A stretch of 55,356 nt of DNA from Phycisphaerales bacterium. Lineage in GTDB: Bacteria > Planctomycetota > Phycisphaerae > Phycisphaerales > JAGLTS01. Shown piece after piece: positions 34,777-43,633 of the stretch; position 1 is the stretch's first letter; each line of letters begins with the position of its first letter. The notes beneath the pieces are model-generated. The model was not told where the DNA came from. It worked only from the letters and a program-made list of their open reading frames with translations, and searched no databases. The stretch lies in assembly GCA_023135165.1 (NCBI GenBank), contig JAGLTS010000012.1, forward strand, positions 1-55,356, read 5' to 3'. A program made the position numbers and the translations under genes.

Positions 34777-35931
34777 TCACGGCGTCATCAGCTTGCAGAG
34801 GATGTCCAGACCTTTCGAGAGAACCGCATCGTCCGTGGCGTAGCTCAAGCGGAAGTGCGTGTCGCGCTGACTGAACACCGAGCCGGGGATGATCAGAACG
34901 TTCTTGCTGACCGCGTCCTCGACGAACCGGCCGGCTGGGCACCCCAGCGCGTCGGGAACCTTCGGGAAGGCGTAAAACGCGCCGCCCGGCACGACCAGCT
35001 CCGTGACCTCGCTGAGCCGTTGCACGACCATGTCGCGCTTGCGCTGGTAGGCGGTAACGAAGTCGGACATGTCCACATCCAGCGCCGTGACGCACGCGGC
35101 TTGCGCCATGGAGGGCGCGCAGACGTACGTGTACTGCTGGAGCTTGGTCATCTCGTTGATGATCGCCGCCGGGCCTGCGACGTAGCCCATGCGCCACCCG
35201 GTCATCGCGTAGGTCTTGCTAAAGCCCTTCATCAGCAGGATGTTCCTGCCCTTCGCCGCGGCGCTTGGAGCCGTGCCGTTCACGCGGTGCTCAGCATACG
35301 TGAACACATCGTAGATCTCGTCGCTGATCAGCATGATGCCTTTGCTTTGACACAGTTCGACAATCTGATCAAGCTCAGCCTGTGTGTTCACGACGCCCGT
35401 CGGATTGCTCGGCGAATTGATGAGTACGATCTTCGTGCGCTCCGTGATCATCGCCTCGATACGCTCAGCGGTCAGGCGGAAATCGGGGTACGTGTCGCAG
35501 AAGACAGGCCTGCCCTCCGCCATGCGGATCACATGCTGATACAGCACAAAACAAGGGTCTGCGATGATGACCTCATCGCCCGGATCGATCAGCGCGAGCA
35601 TCGCGAGGAGCAGCCCGCCGGACACGCCGGATGTGATGAACAGGCTGTGCTCCGGATTCGGTCCTTCGAAATCCCAACCAAACTCGTCAGCGACCGTCTT
35701 GGTCAGTCGCGCTCGCAGATCAGCGATGCCTTGCGTCACGGTGTACCCGTTTCGCCCCGCGCGGATCGCGTCGATGGCTGCCTGTTTGATCGGCTCGGGA
35801 ACGTCGAAGTCAGGTTGGCCGATCGAGAGGTTGATCGGCGACTTGAGCTGCGCGCCGAGGTCGAAGACACGGCGGATACCGGAAGCGTCGATGTCGGTCG
35901 CACGGCGTGAGATCAGGTCGGAGATGTTCAT
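34777..35931 (-). CDS. Class I pyridoxal-phosphate aminotransferase
   Basis: 384 residues from ATG 35931. The PLP lysine is Lys239 in KGFSKTYAMTGWRMGY; NSPSNPTG at 172-179 and SDEIYD at 203-208 bind the cofactor, with a C-terminal FRLSYA giving the carboxylate Arg. It resembles AspC-type enzymes; substrate specificity cannot be read. The start has no Shine-Dalgarno, and a -10 box (TACAAT, 35943-35938) lies six bases before it, so the mRNA may be leaderless. An open frame to 36111 upstream is unconserved and spans repeats. Confidence 0.9.
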   Translation of the reverse strand: MNISDLISRRATDIDASGIRRVFDLGAQLKSPINLSIGQPDFDVPEPIKQAAIDAIRAGRNGYTVTQGIADLRARLTKTVADEFGWDFEGPNPEHSLFITSGVSGGLLLAMLALIDPGDEVIIADPCFVLYQHVIRMAEGRPVFCDTYPDFRLTAERIEAMITERTKIVLINSPSNPTGVVNTQAELDQIVELCQSKGIMLISDEIYDVFTYAEHRVNGTAPSAAAKGRNILLMKGFSKTYAMTGWRMGYVAGPAAIINEMTKLQQYTYVCAPSMAQAACVTALDVDMSDFVTAYQRKRDMVVQRLSEVTELVVPGGAFYAFPKVPDALGCPAGRFVEDAVSKNVLIIPGSVFSQRDTHFRLSYATDDAVLSKGLDILCKLMTP

Positions 35932-36139
35932 GGCGGCATTGTATGTGAAGGACCGCGCCACCTGTCCGGAGCAGCTTCCGAGCCAGCGCCGCGCGGCGTC
36001 GCCAGCGTCCCATCGCACCCCCACACACCCCGGGAACAGGGGGGTTTTACTGGGGGTTTGCGGGGGCTTCGTGGGGGTATCGTGGGGGTGTCGTGCCATC
36101 GACGTGCGCACGGAATCGCGGAAAGTGTGTTATCGGACT
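35932..36139. promoter_or_regulatory. Aminotransferase promoter region
   Basis: TACAAT at 35943-35938 (minus strand) is a -10 box whose expected start point coincides with the ATG at 35931. A possible -35 is CGGACA 18 bases further. The rest is GC-rich, with a GGGGTATCGTGGGGGTGTCG-like G-rich run at 36075-36095. Confidence 0.4.
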
Positions 36140-36334
36140 AGAGTTTTGAGCGAGTTTCAGTCGGTTTCGGCGAGTTTCGGCGCGTTTTCGATCAGTTTCA
36201 GCGCGTTTGGGGTCGGTTTTGAGCGACATTTTGAGGCTCGATCGGAGTCGCGCGCGCATTGGCGAGGGTGTCCGGGCGAGGAGCACGATGACGGCGGTGG
36301 TGCGCATGGCGCATGCGGTGCGGGGGGCGATGAT
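36140..36334 (+). repeat. Dispersed phased-T-tract repeat, copy 2
   Basis: Same unit as copies 1 and 3, beginning AGAGTTTTGAGCGAGTTTCA and keeping all T-tracts at 10-11 bp spacing. The GC-rich half diverges more than in the other copies. It ends where the IS30-type transposase remnant begins, about 36332. Confidence 0.85.
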
Positions 36335-36412
36335 CGACCTCGTAAGTGTCTCAACTACCGAACCCCTGCCGAGGTGCTCTTCGCACCACCCCGTGTTGCG
36401 CTTCGGAATTGA
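36332..36412 (+). pseudogene. 3' remnant of an IS30-type transposase
   Basis: Plus-strand frame reads RPRKCLNYRTPAEV then LFAPPRVALRN and stop. This matches the C-terminal RPRK.L.YRTPAEVF signature of IS30-family transposases, recalled from the family. The rest of the gene is missing: the 5' side is replaced by the phased repeat. Sequence continues to 36419 (CCGCC), the likely element end. Homologous tails are at 49369-49435 (minus) and, for the terminal ~25 bases, 38346-38370. Confidence 0.7.
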
Positions 36413-36419
36413 ATCCGCC
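36395..36419 (+). mobile_element. IS right-end remnant, outward edge facing the MarR operon
   Basis: A 25-base block, from GTTGCGCTTC to TTGAATCCGCC, occurs inverted at 38346-38370 and again at 49369-49393. In this copy it includes the transposase stop and ends 7 bases later at CCGCC. It is probably the terminal inverted repeat of the IS. Confidence 0.6.
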
Positions 36420-36452
36420 AACGCAAGGGCAACAGCAGAGTACGCCATGACC

Positions 36453-36692
36453 TCAGCGAAGGGTCGGCCCGCCAAAAACGTCCCCGCGCGGTCCATGCCC
36501 ATCAGGTGGGCTCCAGTCCCCAAATGGCCTCATCCTGTCGATGCCGTTCGGGCTGCCCAAGTAACCGTGCTCCTGAACTCGGTGCATTCCGAAACCATCT
36601 AAATGTTGCCCCGTCCTATCCCCCATGGCGTTGTACTTGTCGCACATCTGCCCGAGCACGTCCCGAAGGGGATCAAAATTGTGATCATTCAT
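36453..36692 (-). CDS. Small hypothetical protein (last gene of MarR operon)
   Basis: 79 residues from ATG 36692, overlapping the upstream gene's stop by 8 bases (ATGAATGA), so it is translationally coupled. The sequence is unusual: rich in Gly, Asp, Asn, His and Met (MNDHNFDPLRDVLGQMCDKY; then GFGMHRVQEHGYLGSPNG), with one short N-terminal helix and a flexible end. No homologue recognised. The end is 33 bp from the IS edge. Confidence 0.6.
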   Translation of the reverse strand: MNDHNFDPLRDVLGQMCDKYNAMGDRTGQHLDGFGMHRVQEHGYLGSPNGIDRMRPFGDWSPPDGHGPRGDVFGGPTLR

Positions 36693-37104
36693 GGTCCGAA
36701 TCCTGTGCGATGCGAACGAGCGGCTTGATGGCTTCGCCCACCTCTGCCAAGTCCTTCAGCATCGCCTTGATCGTATTGTTGGTCACGGACAGTCCAAACT
36801 TCTCGCACAGGAACTTCGCTACCCATAAGTCGACGAACCTCCCGTCGGCGCCAAGCGTGCGGTTGAGAAACACCCGCAAGTCCTCATCATCACCGAACAA
36901 CGCCACCATTGCAAGACCGGCAGCCCGCTTCTTCGGGCTGCGGTACCACCTGCCGCCTGTAGCCATGTCCTGGATCATTTGTGCAACCAGACCAACCGCG
37001 TGCTCAATTCGCTGATTGTGCTCGCGGTTTACCTCCGCTTCCTCACGTTCGATCAGCAGATCAACGCCATGCTTCTGAGGATCGGGGTAGGTTTCGATGA
37101 ACAT
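36685..37104 (-). CDS. Hypothetical helical protein of MarR operon
   Basis: 139 residues from ATG 37104, with AGGAGG 6 bases upstream. All alpha in appearance: a long amphipathic helix (LIEREEAEVNREHNQRIEHA), then KKRAAGLAMVALFGDDEDL and FLCEKFGLSVTNNTIKAMLK. The latter, with VTNNTIKAML, could be a DNA-contacting helix-turn-helix, but I cannot assign a family. Coupled to the 79-residue gene downstream. No signal peptide. Confidence 0.65.
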   Translation of the reverse strand: MFIETYPDPQKHGVDLLIEREEAEVNREHNQRIEHAVGLVAQMIQDMATGGRWYRSPKKRAAGLAMVALFGDDEDLRVFLNRTLGADGRFVDLWVAKFLCEKFGLSVTNNTIKAMLKDLAEVGEAIKPLVRIAQDSDHE

Positions 37105-37307
37105 CCGGCACCTCCTGAGAACGCGCACCATGCGCCTTGACCGACGCGATTCGGTACGGTCTTGCAGACCATCCAATAAGGCGTTCGAGAGTGGGCGTAC
37201 TCACATGGCCGAATCCTCTCTGGGCAAGAAGCTTCACAGGAATGGCCGGTCCTCGCGTTGGCGAGGACCGGTCAGAGAATTGGCGTAATGCCAACGGTCG
37301 GCGAGAA

Positions 37308-37529
37308 TCACCAGCCGTTCTGCATCCCGTTGAACCCAGGCAACTGGTTGTTGCTGAGGTCGCGATACGGGCCACGCAGAACATTGTCGTTGGGATTGAT
37401 GAGGTCCGTGTTGATATGGGGATCAACGAGCCCCGAGCTGTGGCCGCTCAAATCCAAGCGATCACGGAGCGTGAAACCCGGCGCGCCGAACGCTCCCAGG
37501 TCCATGTCGAAGAGTTCGAAATTATCCAT
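37308..37529 (-). CDS. Small hypothetical acidic protein of MarR operon
   Basis: 73 residues from ATG 37529 (GAGG 7 bases upstream). It starts MDNFELFDMDLGAFGAPG and ends with Asn/Gly-rich LSNNQLPGFNGMQNGW. Low in Lys and Arg, no hydrophobic helix. The composition (Asn, Asp, Gly, Phe) is like the 79-residue protein at 36453, so the two could be related small secreted or peptide-precursor proteins. No family recognised. There is a 203-bp gap to the next gene. Confidence 0.5.
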   Translation of the reverse strand: MDNFELFDMDLGAFGAPGFTLRDRLDLSGHSSGLVDPHINTDLINPNDNVLRGPYRDLSNNQLPGFNGMQNGW

Positions 37530-37688
37530 GCTGCACCTCGCTGCTGTTGCCGCAAACGTTGCCGGGGCGCTGCGGCCAGTTGCTTTTTGTCCCACTCCCT
37601 CGGCGTGGGTCGGTTCGTTCCACCGCGAACCAGCGGGGCGGGTGGCCAGCCCTCCACCCTATAGCGAGGCGTTGAAATCTCGCCCGCA

Positions 37689-38180
37689 TCAGTCGTCGCT
37701 TCCGAACACCTCGTCTGCCCGTCTCAGCCCGTCTTTGAAAAGTCGGGTCAGGTGCTCGCAGTCCTTCGCGTCGAGCGGCTGCCAACACTGAATGACGTTC
37801 TCGAACAGTTCACGTCGTACCGCGCTCCGTTCCGCGACCAACCGACGACCTTTCGCCGACAGCGCCACGGTCTTCTTCCTCTCGTCCTCCTTGGTGCGCT
37901 TCGCCCGCAGTAGGCCCAAGTCCTTGCTCATCCGCCCCATTGCCGCTGTGATCGCGGCCTCTGAACCACCGGCGCCGCTGACACTCCCCTGTGTGAATCT
38001 GACCGCATCACCGAACGGAACTTCGCCCTTCTCCGACAGCCATTCCAACAGCGTCCAGTCTCGCTCCGTCAACCGCTCGCCACCGCGAATGCTGCCTATG
38101 CGACTCGCCGATGCGTGCCTGATCTTCGCTGCGAAGCCCATCATGGCTTGCACCAACTGCTCGTGTTCCGGTTTGATCAC
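37689..38180 (-). CDS. MarR-family transcriptional regulator
   Basis: 163 residues from GTG 38180, with GAGGAG 6 bases upstream; frames further up are not supported. A winged helix-turn-helix is seen: LTERDWTLLEWLSEKGEVPF, recognition region EAAITAAMGRMSKDLGLLRA, then the wing TKEDERKKTVALSAKGRRLV. C-terminal dimer helices follow. It is the first gene of the operon and probably controls its own promoter in 38181-38345. Effector ligand unknown. Confidence 0.85.
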   Translation of the reverse strand: MIKPEHEQLVQAMMGFAAKIRHASASRIGSIRGGERLTERDWTLLEWLSEKGEVPFGDAVRFTQGSVSGAGGSEAAITAAMGRMSKDLGLLRAKRTKEDERKKTVALSAKGRRLVAERSAVRRELFENVIQCWQPLDAKDCEHLTRLFKDGLRRADEVFGSDD

Positions 38181-38345
38181 GCGGGGCTCCTCAAACGAAT
38201 CGCCGTGATTCCGTATCAGCCGCCAGATAGAATAGCGGCCGATCAATACAGGATCAAGTCTGTACTCCCCGCATTTCTTCGTTGATCCAGAAACCGGCCG
38301 GAACGGGGGAAGAGAACGGGACAGGGGAAGAAAAGGGGGAAGAAA
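38181..38345. promoter_or_regulatory. MarR operon promoter region up to the IS end
   Basis: Non-coding. Contains AGATAGAATAGCGGCC and ATCAATACAGGATC-like AT-richer stretches that could hold promoter and operator. No clear palindrome longer than 6 bp. The right edge is the IS-like end beginning at 38346. Confidence 0.35.
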
Positions 38346-38373
38346 GGCGGATTCAATTCCGAAGCGCAACACG
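38346..38373 (-). mobile_element. Inverted IS-end remnant on the other side of the MarR operon
   Basis: GGCGGATTCAATTCCGAAGC and five more bases repeat the 36395-36419 block in inverse orientation, with the edge facing the operon. Similarity ends after about 28 bases, as expected for a terminal inverted repeat rather than a transposase tail. Confidence 0.6.
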
Positions 38374-38742
38374 AGGGCGAGACAATCAAGATCATCTTCC
38401 ATCCCAGCCCCATGTGGCAACATGGGGTTCATCCTGCCCGTGCGGAGCGAACCCGCAGGCGGCACCACCACGCACGTCGGGGTGCCACTGGCGACCCCCA
38501 CTGACGCCGCGGCTCGCTTCGATCACCTCCATCGCACCGCTGGGGTTTCTACGAAGCAGCCTGACCCCTTCCGCCACGCGACGGGTCCGCTCCTCTATGC
38601 GGTATCCGGGTTTTTGCCCGGCACGCGGGCTAAGCGACGCTATCTTGTAGATGGAGATGACGTGCTTTGAGAGGACCGGGTTGAGCACAGTCGGCCCATA
38701 CATCCGTTATGAGGGGCCAGCGCGAAGAGACTGGAGATCCAT
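38374..38742. other. Stretch without recognised gene
   Basis: Contains a perfect hairpin CCCCATGT/ACATGGGG (38406-38425, 4-base loop). An open frame on each strand is present but unconserved. It may be eroded mobile-element DNA next to the IS end. Confidence 0.35.
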
Positions 38743-39882
38743 GTGATACGAGAGAGCAAGACTGGATATCGGCGGGCCATGATGAGTCTGGGAGCGGCGG
38801 TGCTGCTACTTGGCGGATCTGCGGCGGCCGATAACACGCGGCCCAACCCCGAGGTGAGCGTGAACATTGACGACCTGCCCACGCTGCACATCACCACGCT
38901 CGGGAAAATCATCAAGGACGACCTGCAAGGACTGCGCGACGGCTGCGACCATGTCGAGACCTACTCCGCAGGCCCGTTTGACGGCGGCGGCAACATCGTC
39001 CTGCAGGCGGGATTCGCTGAAGAAGAGGCGGCCGGTTGCAGCTATCAGATCCAGCCCGACAACTTCCCCATCAAGATCAACCTGATGGAGATGGTGTTCG
39101 GAACATCCGGAGCCAGCATGGAGACCACCACCATGTGGGCGATCTACATCTACGACGGCTTGCCCACAACCGGCACACTCGTCGCCTCGTTTGCCTCCGA
39201 CGGTGTGATCCTGCCCCATATCGTGTTGCCGCCCGGCACCAACGGCGTGAATCTTGCCGTCTCCGTCGATCCCGGTGATCCCGAGCAGATCATCATCAAC
39301 AACGACAGTGGCACCAATATCTTCACCATCGCCTACCAGATCGTGGAGCACAACTACCAAGTGGGCGATCCGTGCCTCAACCCACCACCCACCTGCTGCA
39401 ACGCCTTCCCCGCCACGGATGTGGGTGGCTTGAACAGCACGGTCAACAACTGGCTCTACGCCATCGACTGCGGAGCAGGGGGCGCCCCGGCGGGTTGGAA
39501 TCGCTTCTCCAGCCTCGGCGTGTTCCGGCCGAGCGGCGACTGGATCATGCGCGTCACCTGGCAGGAAGTGGATTGCCAACCGGGTGTCGGCGCTTGCTGC
39601 TTCCCCAACGGCGACTGCGAGGTGGCGCTGGTCGATGACTGCCAGAATGCGGGCGGCATCTACATGGGCGATGGCACAGAGGAATGCCCAGACACGCCTT
39701 GCGACCCCGGCGACTGCCCCGCCGACCTGAACGGTGACGGCTACATCGGACAGAACGATCTCGGCATTCTGCTCGCCTACTACGACACCGGGACTGACGG
39801 CGGCGACGTGGACGGCGACGGCGACACCGATCAGGTCGACCTCGGTGTCCTCCTGGCGTACTACGACACCGAGTGTCCGTAA
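38743..39882 (+). CDS. Exported protein with C-terminal dockerin-like module
   Basis: 379 residues from GTG 38743 (GGAG 6 bases upstream; ATG 38741 is immediately followed by TGA). A signal peptide (LGAAVLLLGGSAAA) leads a beta-rich region with a Cys-rich middle (CLNPPPTCCNAFP, VGACCFPNGDCE, CQNAGG). The last ~60 residues form a dockerin-like pair: DCPADLNGDGYIGQNDLGIL and DGDGDTDQVDLGVLLAYYD, ending in ECP. Calcium-binding loops are apparent. Function unknown, probably surface-located. Confidence 0.75.
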   Translation: MIRESKTGYRRAMMSLGAAVLLLGGSAAADNTRPNPEVSVNIDDLPTLHITTLGKIIKDDLQGLRDGCDHVETYSAGPFDGGGNIVLQAGFAEEEAAGCSYQIQPDNFPIKINLMEMVFGTSGASMETTTMWAIYIYDGLPTTGTLVASFASDGVILPHIVLPPGTNGVNLAVSVDPGDPEQIIINNDSGTNIFTIAYQIVEHNYQVGDPCLNPPPTCCNAFPATDVGGLNSTVNNWLYAIDCGAGGAPAGWNRFSSLGVFRPSGDWIMRVTWQEVDCQPGVGACCFPNGDCEVALVDDCQNAGGIYMGDGTEECPDTPCDPGDCPADLNGDGYIGQNDLGILLAYYDTGTDGGDVDGDGDTDQVDLGVLLAYYDTECP

Positions 39883-39912
39883 GGAGACCCCGCACCAACC
39901 CAGCGCAGTACG

Positions 39913-39944
39913 AGGCCCGAAGGCCACTCGCCTTCGGGCCTTTC
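39913..39944 (+). terminator. Terminator of the dockerin-protein gene
   Basis: Perfect 12-bp stem AGGCCCGAAGGC/GCCTTCGGGCCT with a 5-base loop, followed by TTCT. It is 30 bp after the stop. Confidence 0.85.
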
Positions 39945-40117
39945 TGTGCGCCTGGCGGGATGCGGCACACTGCGGGGGCGGGGCGATCAATCGGTGGGTC
40001 CGCGCTGGCGTCGGCGTCTGCGTGGTGTATGCTGAAGCTCTCAGGATTCCCTGGGTGTGACGGTGGCTGTGCGCCCCGTCCGTGTTCGGATGAGAACGTC
40101 AAGAGGAGTGTGGCGAG

Positions 40118-43100
40118 ATGCTACTTGGATCACTGAAGACCCGGCGGGCCATGACTGCGATGCTCGGGGTTGCCGCAGTTGCGATCTCTGTTTCGATTAA
40201 CGCGGCGGAGGCGGATACGGCGGGGGTGCGTGAGGTGCGTGTGCCGGGGACCAGCGTCGTGCTTCGCCTGTGGGATGCTGCTGATCGCACCGGCCAGATC
40301 TCGCCGCATTACGCGATCAGCCTGGATGGACGCTCGTTCTCGAAGGCCAGGCCGACCTCGTACCAGATCAAACTTCGGCACGGCGGCTTCGAGCCGCTCA
40401 CCGGCGAGCGGCCCGCGATCGAGCCGGGGTTCGCCGGCGGCGCTGACACGAACCTCTACATCGTGCAGTTTCTGACGCAACCGATCCCCGAGTTCCGTGA
40501 GGCGATCGAGGATTTGGGTGGGGATGTGTACTTCTTCCTGCCGCGACACAGCCACATTGTTCGCATGAATCCGGAGGCGCGTGATGCTGTGGAGGCGCTG
40601 CCGTTCGTTCGATGGATCGGCGAGTATCACCCTGCGTATCGGCTGGAAGAGTACATGTTGCACAATGCCGACGATGCGGCTGCGCTGTTTCCGTTGCAGC
40701 GATACAACATCATGATCATGCGCAGCGACATGGGCATGAAGAAGGATGTCGCGCGCAAGATCGAATCGCTCGGCGGCACGGTTGATCACGTCCACGCGGG
40801 CAAGTACCTCGTGCAGGCGACGCTGACGCCGGCGCAGCTTTTCGAGGTCACTCGATTCGACGAGGTGTTGTTCATCGACCGGTGGGGTCCGTACGAGACG
40901 GACATGAACAACTCGCGTCTTGTCAGCGGCGCGGATTACGTCGAGACGCTCGCGGGCTTCACCGGGCAGGGCGTTCGAGGCGAGGTCTTCGACGCGGGGT
41001 TCAATCTCAGTCATGTCGATTTCGCATCGCGGCCGCTGATCGTGCACGGCTCGGCAGGCTCGGATTCGCATGGCGCCTCGACGAGCGGAATCTGCTTCGG
41101 CGATGGAACGGGAAACGCCAACGCACGCGGCATCCTGCCCGACGGGCAGGGCATCGTCTCGGACTACGACGGCATCCTCGGCGAGCATCCCGCCCGTTAC
41201 GATCACACGGGTGAGTTGCTCGAAGCCCCGTACTACGGCGTTTTTCAGACGTCAAGCGTCGGTAGTCCCCGCACCTTCTACTACACGACCGTCTCCGCCG
41301 ACAATGACGCGGCGCTTTTTGATTTCGATATTCTGCACTGCCAGAGCCAGTCCAATGCCGGCAACCAGGATTCAAGGCCCGAAGCGTGGTCCAAGAACAT
41401 CATCTCCGGTGGCGGTGTGCATCACTATGACACGGCTGACAAGTCCGACGATTGCTGGTGCTACGGCGGATCAACCGGTCCCGCGTCGGATGGGCGAATC
41501 AAGCCTGATCTCTGCCATTTCTATGATGACACGTTGACCGTGACGACCGGCAGCTCCACGGCGTACACGTACGATTTCGGCGGCACGAGCGGTGCGACGC
41601 CGAACATCGCGGGCTATACCGGGCTTTTCTTCCAGATGTGGTCCGAAGGCATCTTCGGCAACGAGGTGGACCCGTTTGGCACGGTCTTTGAGAATCGTTG
41701 CCACATGACGACCGCCAAGGCGGCGATGATCAATACGGCGAGCCAGTACCCCTTCAGTGGAACCGGGCACGACTTGACGCGCGTCCATCAAGGGTGGGGC
41801 ATGCCGGACGTCGCGCGACTGTACGACATGCGCGACAAGATGCTCATCATCGACGAGACGGATGTACTGTGCAATCTCGAGAGCGTCGTGTACGTCGTGT
41901 CCGTCGCGCCGGATGAGGCGGAATTCAAAGCCACGCTGGTCTTCGCCGACCCGGCTGGCAACCCGGCTGCGTCGGAGCATCGCATCAACGACCTCACGCT
42001 GAAGGTGACAGCCCCGGATGCGACCGTCTACTGGGGTAACAATGGACTCCTGGCGAACATGTACTCGACATCGGGCGGTGATCCGAACTCGATCGATACG
42101 GTTGAGAACGTCTTCGTCCAGAACCCGCTGCCCGGCGCATGGTTCGTCGAGGTCTTCGCCGATGAAATCGTGCAGGACAGTCATGTCGAGACGCCCGAGC
42201 TTGACGCGGACTTCGCACTTGTCGTGAGCGGTGTGACTCCCGTGTTCGACGCTGGGGTCGTTCGCCTGGACCGGACGTACTATGCATGCGATGCGGATGC
42301 GATGATCATGCTGACCGACGCCGGGCTGAATCTCGATGATGACGCCGTCGAGACGACCTCCGTGGTGATTGACTCCGACTCCGAGCCTCTCGGCGAATGG
42401 GTGCTTCTCACAGAGACGGCCGCGGACTCAGCAACGTTCACCGGGAGTATCGCGTTGAGCATTGTCGATGCCGGCGGCACGCTGCTGATCACCGAAGGCG
42501 ATACCGTGACCGTCTCCTACATCGACGCCGATGACGGGCAGGGCGGGATCGATGTGCTCGTCACGGACACGGCCGTCGTTGACTGCACCGCGCCGATCAT
42601 CTCCGGCGTCACGATCCACGACATCGGCCCGTACGATGCGTGGGTGACGTTCCAGACCGATGAGCAGACGCGGGGCAGCGTTCGCTACGGCACGTCATGC
42701 GGGATGCTCACCGAGACAGCCAGTCAGGCAGGCTTCGGCACGGAGCATCTCGTCCATGTCGTGGGCCTCAACGAGGACAGCTCGTACTTCCTGGTCGTTG
42801 ACGCCGAGGACGCCGCGAGCAACAGCTCGACGGATGACAACAGCGGGCAGTGCTATGCGTTCGACACGACGGACATCCCGCTGTACTTCACTGAGGAGTT
42901 CGGCGGGTTCGATCTTGACGGCTATACCATCACGTTCGAGCCGGATGGGTCGGTGGATCATTACGTCGCGTGCATCGAAGAGGCGACCTCGCTTCCAACC
43001 GATCCGGCCGGCGGCAACTCGCTGACGCTCAGCGATGACGATTACGAGACCGTCACGCCCGGCGCCAACGTCGTGCTCTACGGCGTGAGCTACAACAGGT

Positions 43101-43633
43101 TCTATGTCGGCTCCAACGGCTATATCACGTTCACATCAGGTGACACCGACTATACGGAATCCCGGGAGGACCACTTCGCCCAACCGCGCATCTCCGGGCT
43201 TTTCGATGATCTCAACCCGAGTGTCGGCGGCACGGTCAGTTGGAAGAACGCCGGCGATCACGTGGCCGTGACTTGGCAGGGCGTGCCCGAGTACTCCACG
43301 TCGAACTCCAACACGTTCCAGATCGAGTTGTTCATGGATGGCACGATCCAAATGACGTGGCTGGGCATTGATTCGACGGACTCCATTGTCGGGCTGTCGG
43401 CCGGTGGCGGCGTACCCGTGGCGTTCTACTGGATGGATCTATCCAACGTCGGATCGTGCACGCAGCCGTGCCCGGGCGACCTGAACGGCGACGGGCAACG
43501 AAACCAGCCTGACTTGGGCCTGCTGCTTTCATCGTTCGGAATCGATGCCGGCGGCGACATCGACGGCGACGGCGACACGGACCAAGCCGACCTCGGCCTG
43601 TTGCTGTCCGTCTATGACGTGCCCTGCCCGTAG
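40118..43633 (+). CDS. Exported subtilisin-like serine protease with dockerin-like C-terminus
   Basis: 1171 residues. Signal peptide around 14-31 (MLGVAAVAISVSINAAEA). Residues ~110-260 look like a propeptide. The S8 catalytic triad is Asp292 (GEVFDAGFNLSHV), His318 (DSHGASTSG) and Ser491 (GGTSGATPNIAG). Beta-sandwich domains follow, including a P-like domain (~580-740), fibronectin-like repeats and a WW-like lectin segment (FEPDGSVDHY). The end is CPGDLNGDGQRNQPDLGLLL plus a second loop, ending in CP. GAGGAG lies 10 bases upstream of ATG. It degrades extracellular protein. Confidence 0.88.
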   Translation: MLLGSLKTRRAMTAMLGVAAVAISVSINAAEADTAGVREVRVPGTSVVLRLWDAADRTGQISPHYAISLDGRSFSKARPTSYQIKLRHGGFEPLTGERPAIEPGFAGGADTNLYIVQFLTQPIPEFREAIEDLGGDVYFFLPRHSHIVRMNPEARDAVEALPFVRWIGEYHPAYRLEEYMLHNADDAAALFPLQRYNIMIMRSDMGMKKDVARKIESLGGTVDHVHAGKYLVQATLTPAQLFEVTRFDEVLFIDRWGPYETDMNNSRLVSGADYVETLAGFTGQGVRGEVFDAGFNLSHVDFASRPLIVHGSAGSDSHGASTSGICFGDGTGNANARGILPDGQGIVSDYDGILGEHPARYDHTGELLEAPYYGVFQTSSVGSPRTFYYTTVSADNDAALFDFDILHCQSQSNAGNQDSRPEAWSKNIISGGGVHHYDTADKSDDCWCYGGSTGPASDGRIKPDLCHFYDDTLTVTTGSSTAYTYDFGGTSGATPNIAGYTGLFFQMWSEGIFGNEVDPFGTVFENRCHMTTAKAAMINTASQYPFSGTGHDLTRVHQGWGMPDVARLYDMRDKMLIIDETDVLCNLESVVYVVSVAPDEAEFKATLVFADPAGNPAASEHRINDLTLKVTAPDATVYWGNNGLLANMYSTSGGDPNSIDTVENVFVQNPLPGAWFVEVFADEIVQDSHVETPELDADFALVVSGVTPVFDAGVVRLDRTYYACDADAMIMLTDAGLNLDDDAVETTSVVIDSDSEPLGEWVLLTETAADSATFTGSIALSIVDAGGTLLITEGDTVTVSYIDADDGQGGIDVLVTDTAVVDCTAPIISGVTIHDIGPYDAWVTFQTDEQTRGSVRYGTSCGMLTETASQAGFGTEHLVHVVGLNEDSSYFLVVDAEDAASNSSTDDNSGQCYAFDTTDIPLYFTEEFGGFDLDGYTITFEPDGSVDHYVACIEEATSLPTDPAGGNSLTLSDDDYETVTPGANVVLYGVSYNRFYVGSNGYITFTSGDTDYTESREDHFAQPRISGLFDDLNPSVGGTVSWKNAGDHVAVTWQGVPEYSTSNSNTFQIELFMDGTIQMTWLGIDSTDSIVGLSAGGGVPVAFYWMDLSNVGSCTQPCPGDLNGDGQRNQPDLGLLLSSFGIDAGGDIDGDGDTDQADLGLLLSVYDVPCP

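Noticed and set aside
38374..38742. Complete IS30 element after the IS end at 38346
   Set aside because: No transposase N-terminal helix-turn-helix or DDE catalytic motifs were found; only the end sequence is present.
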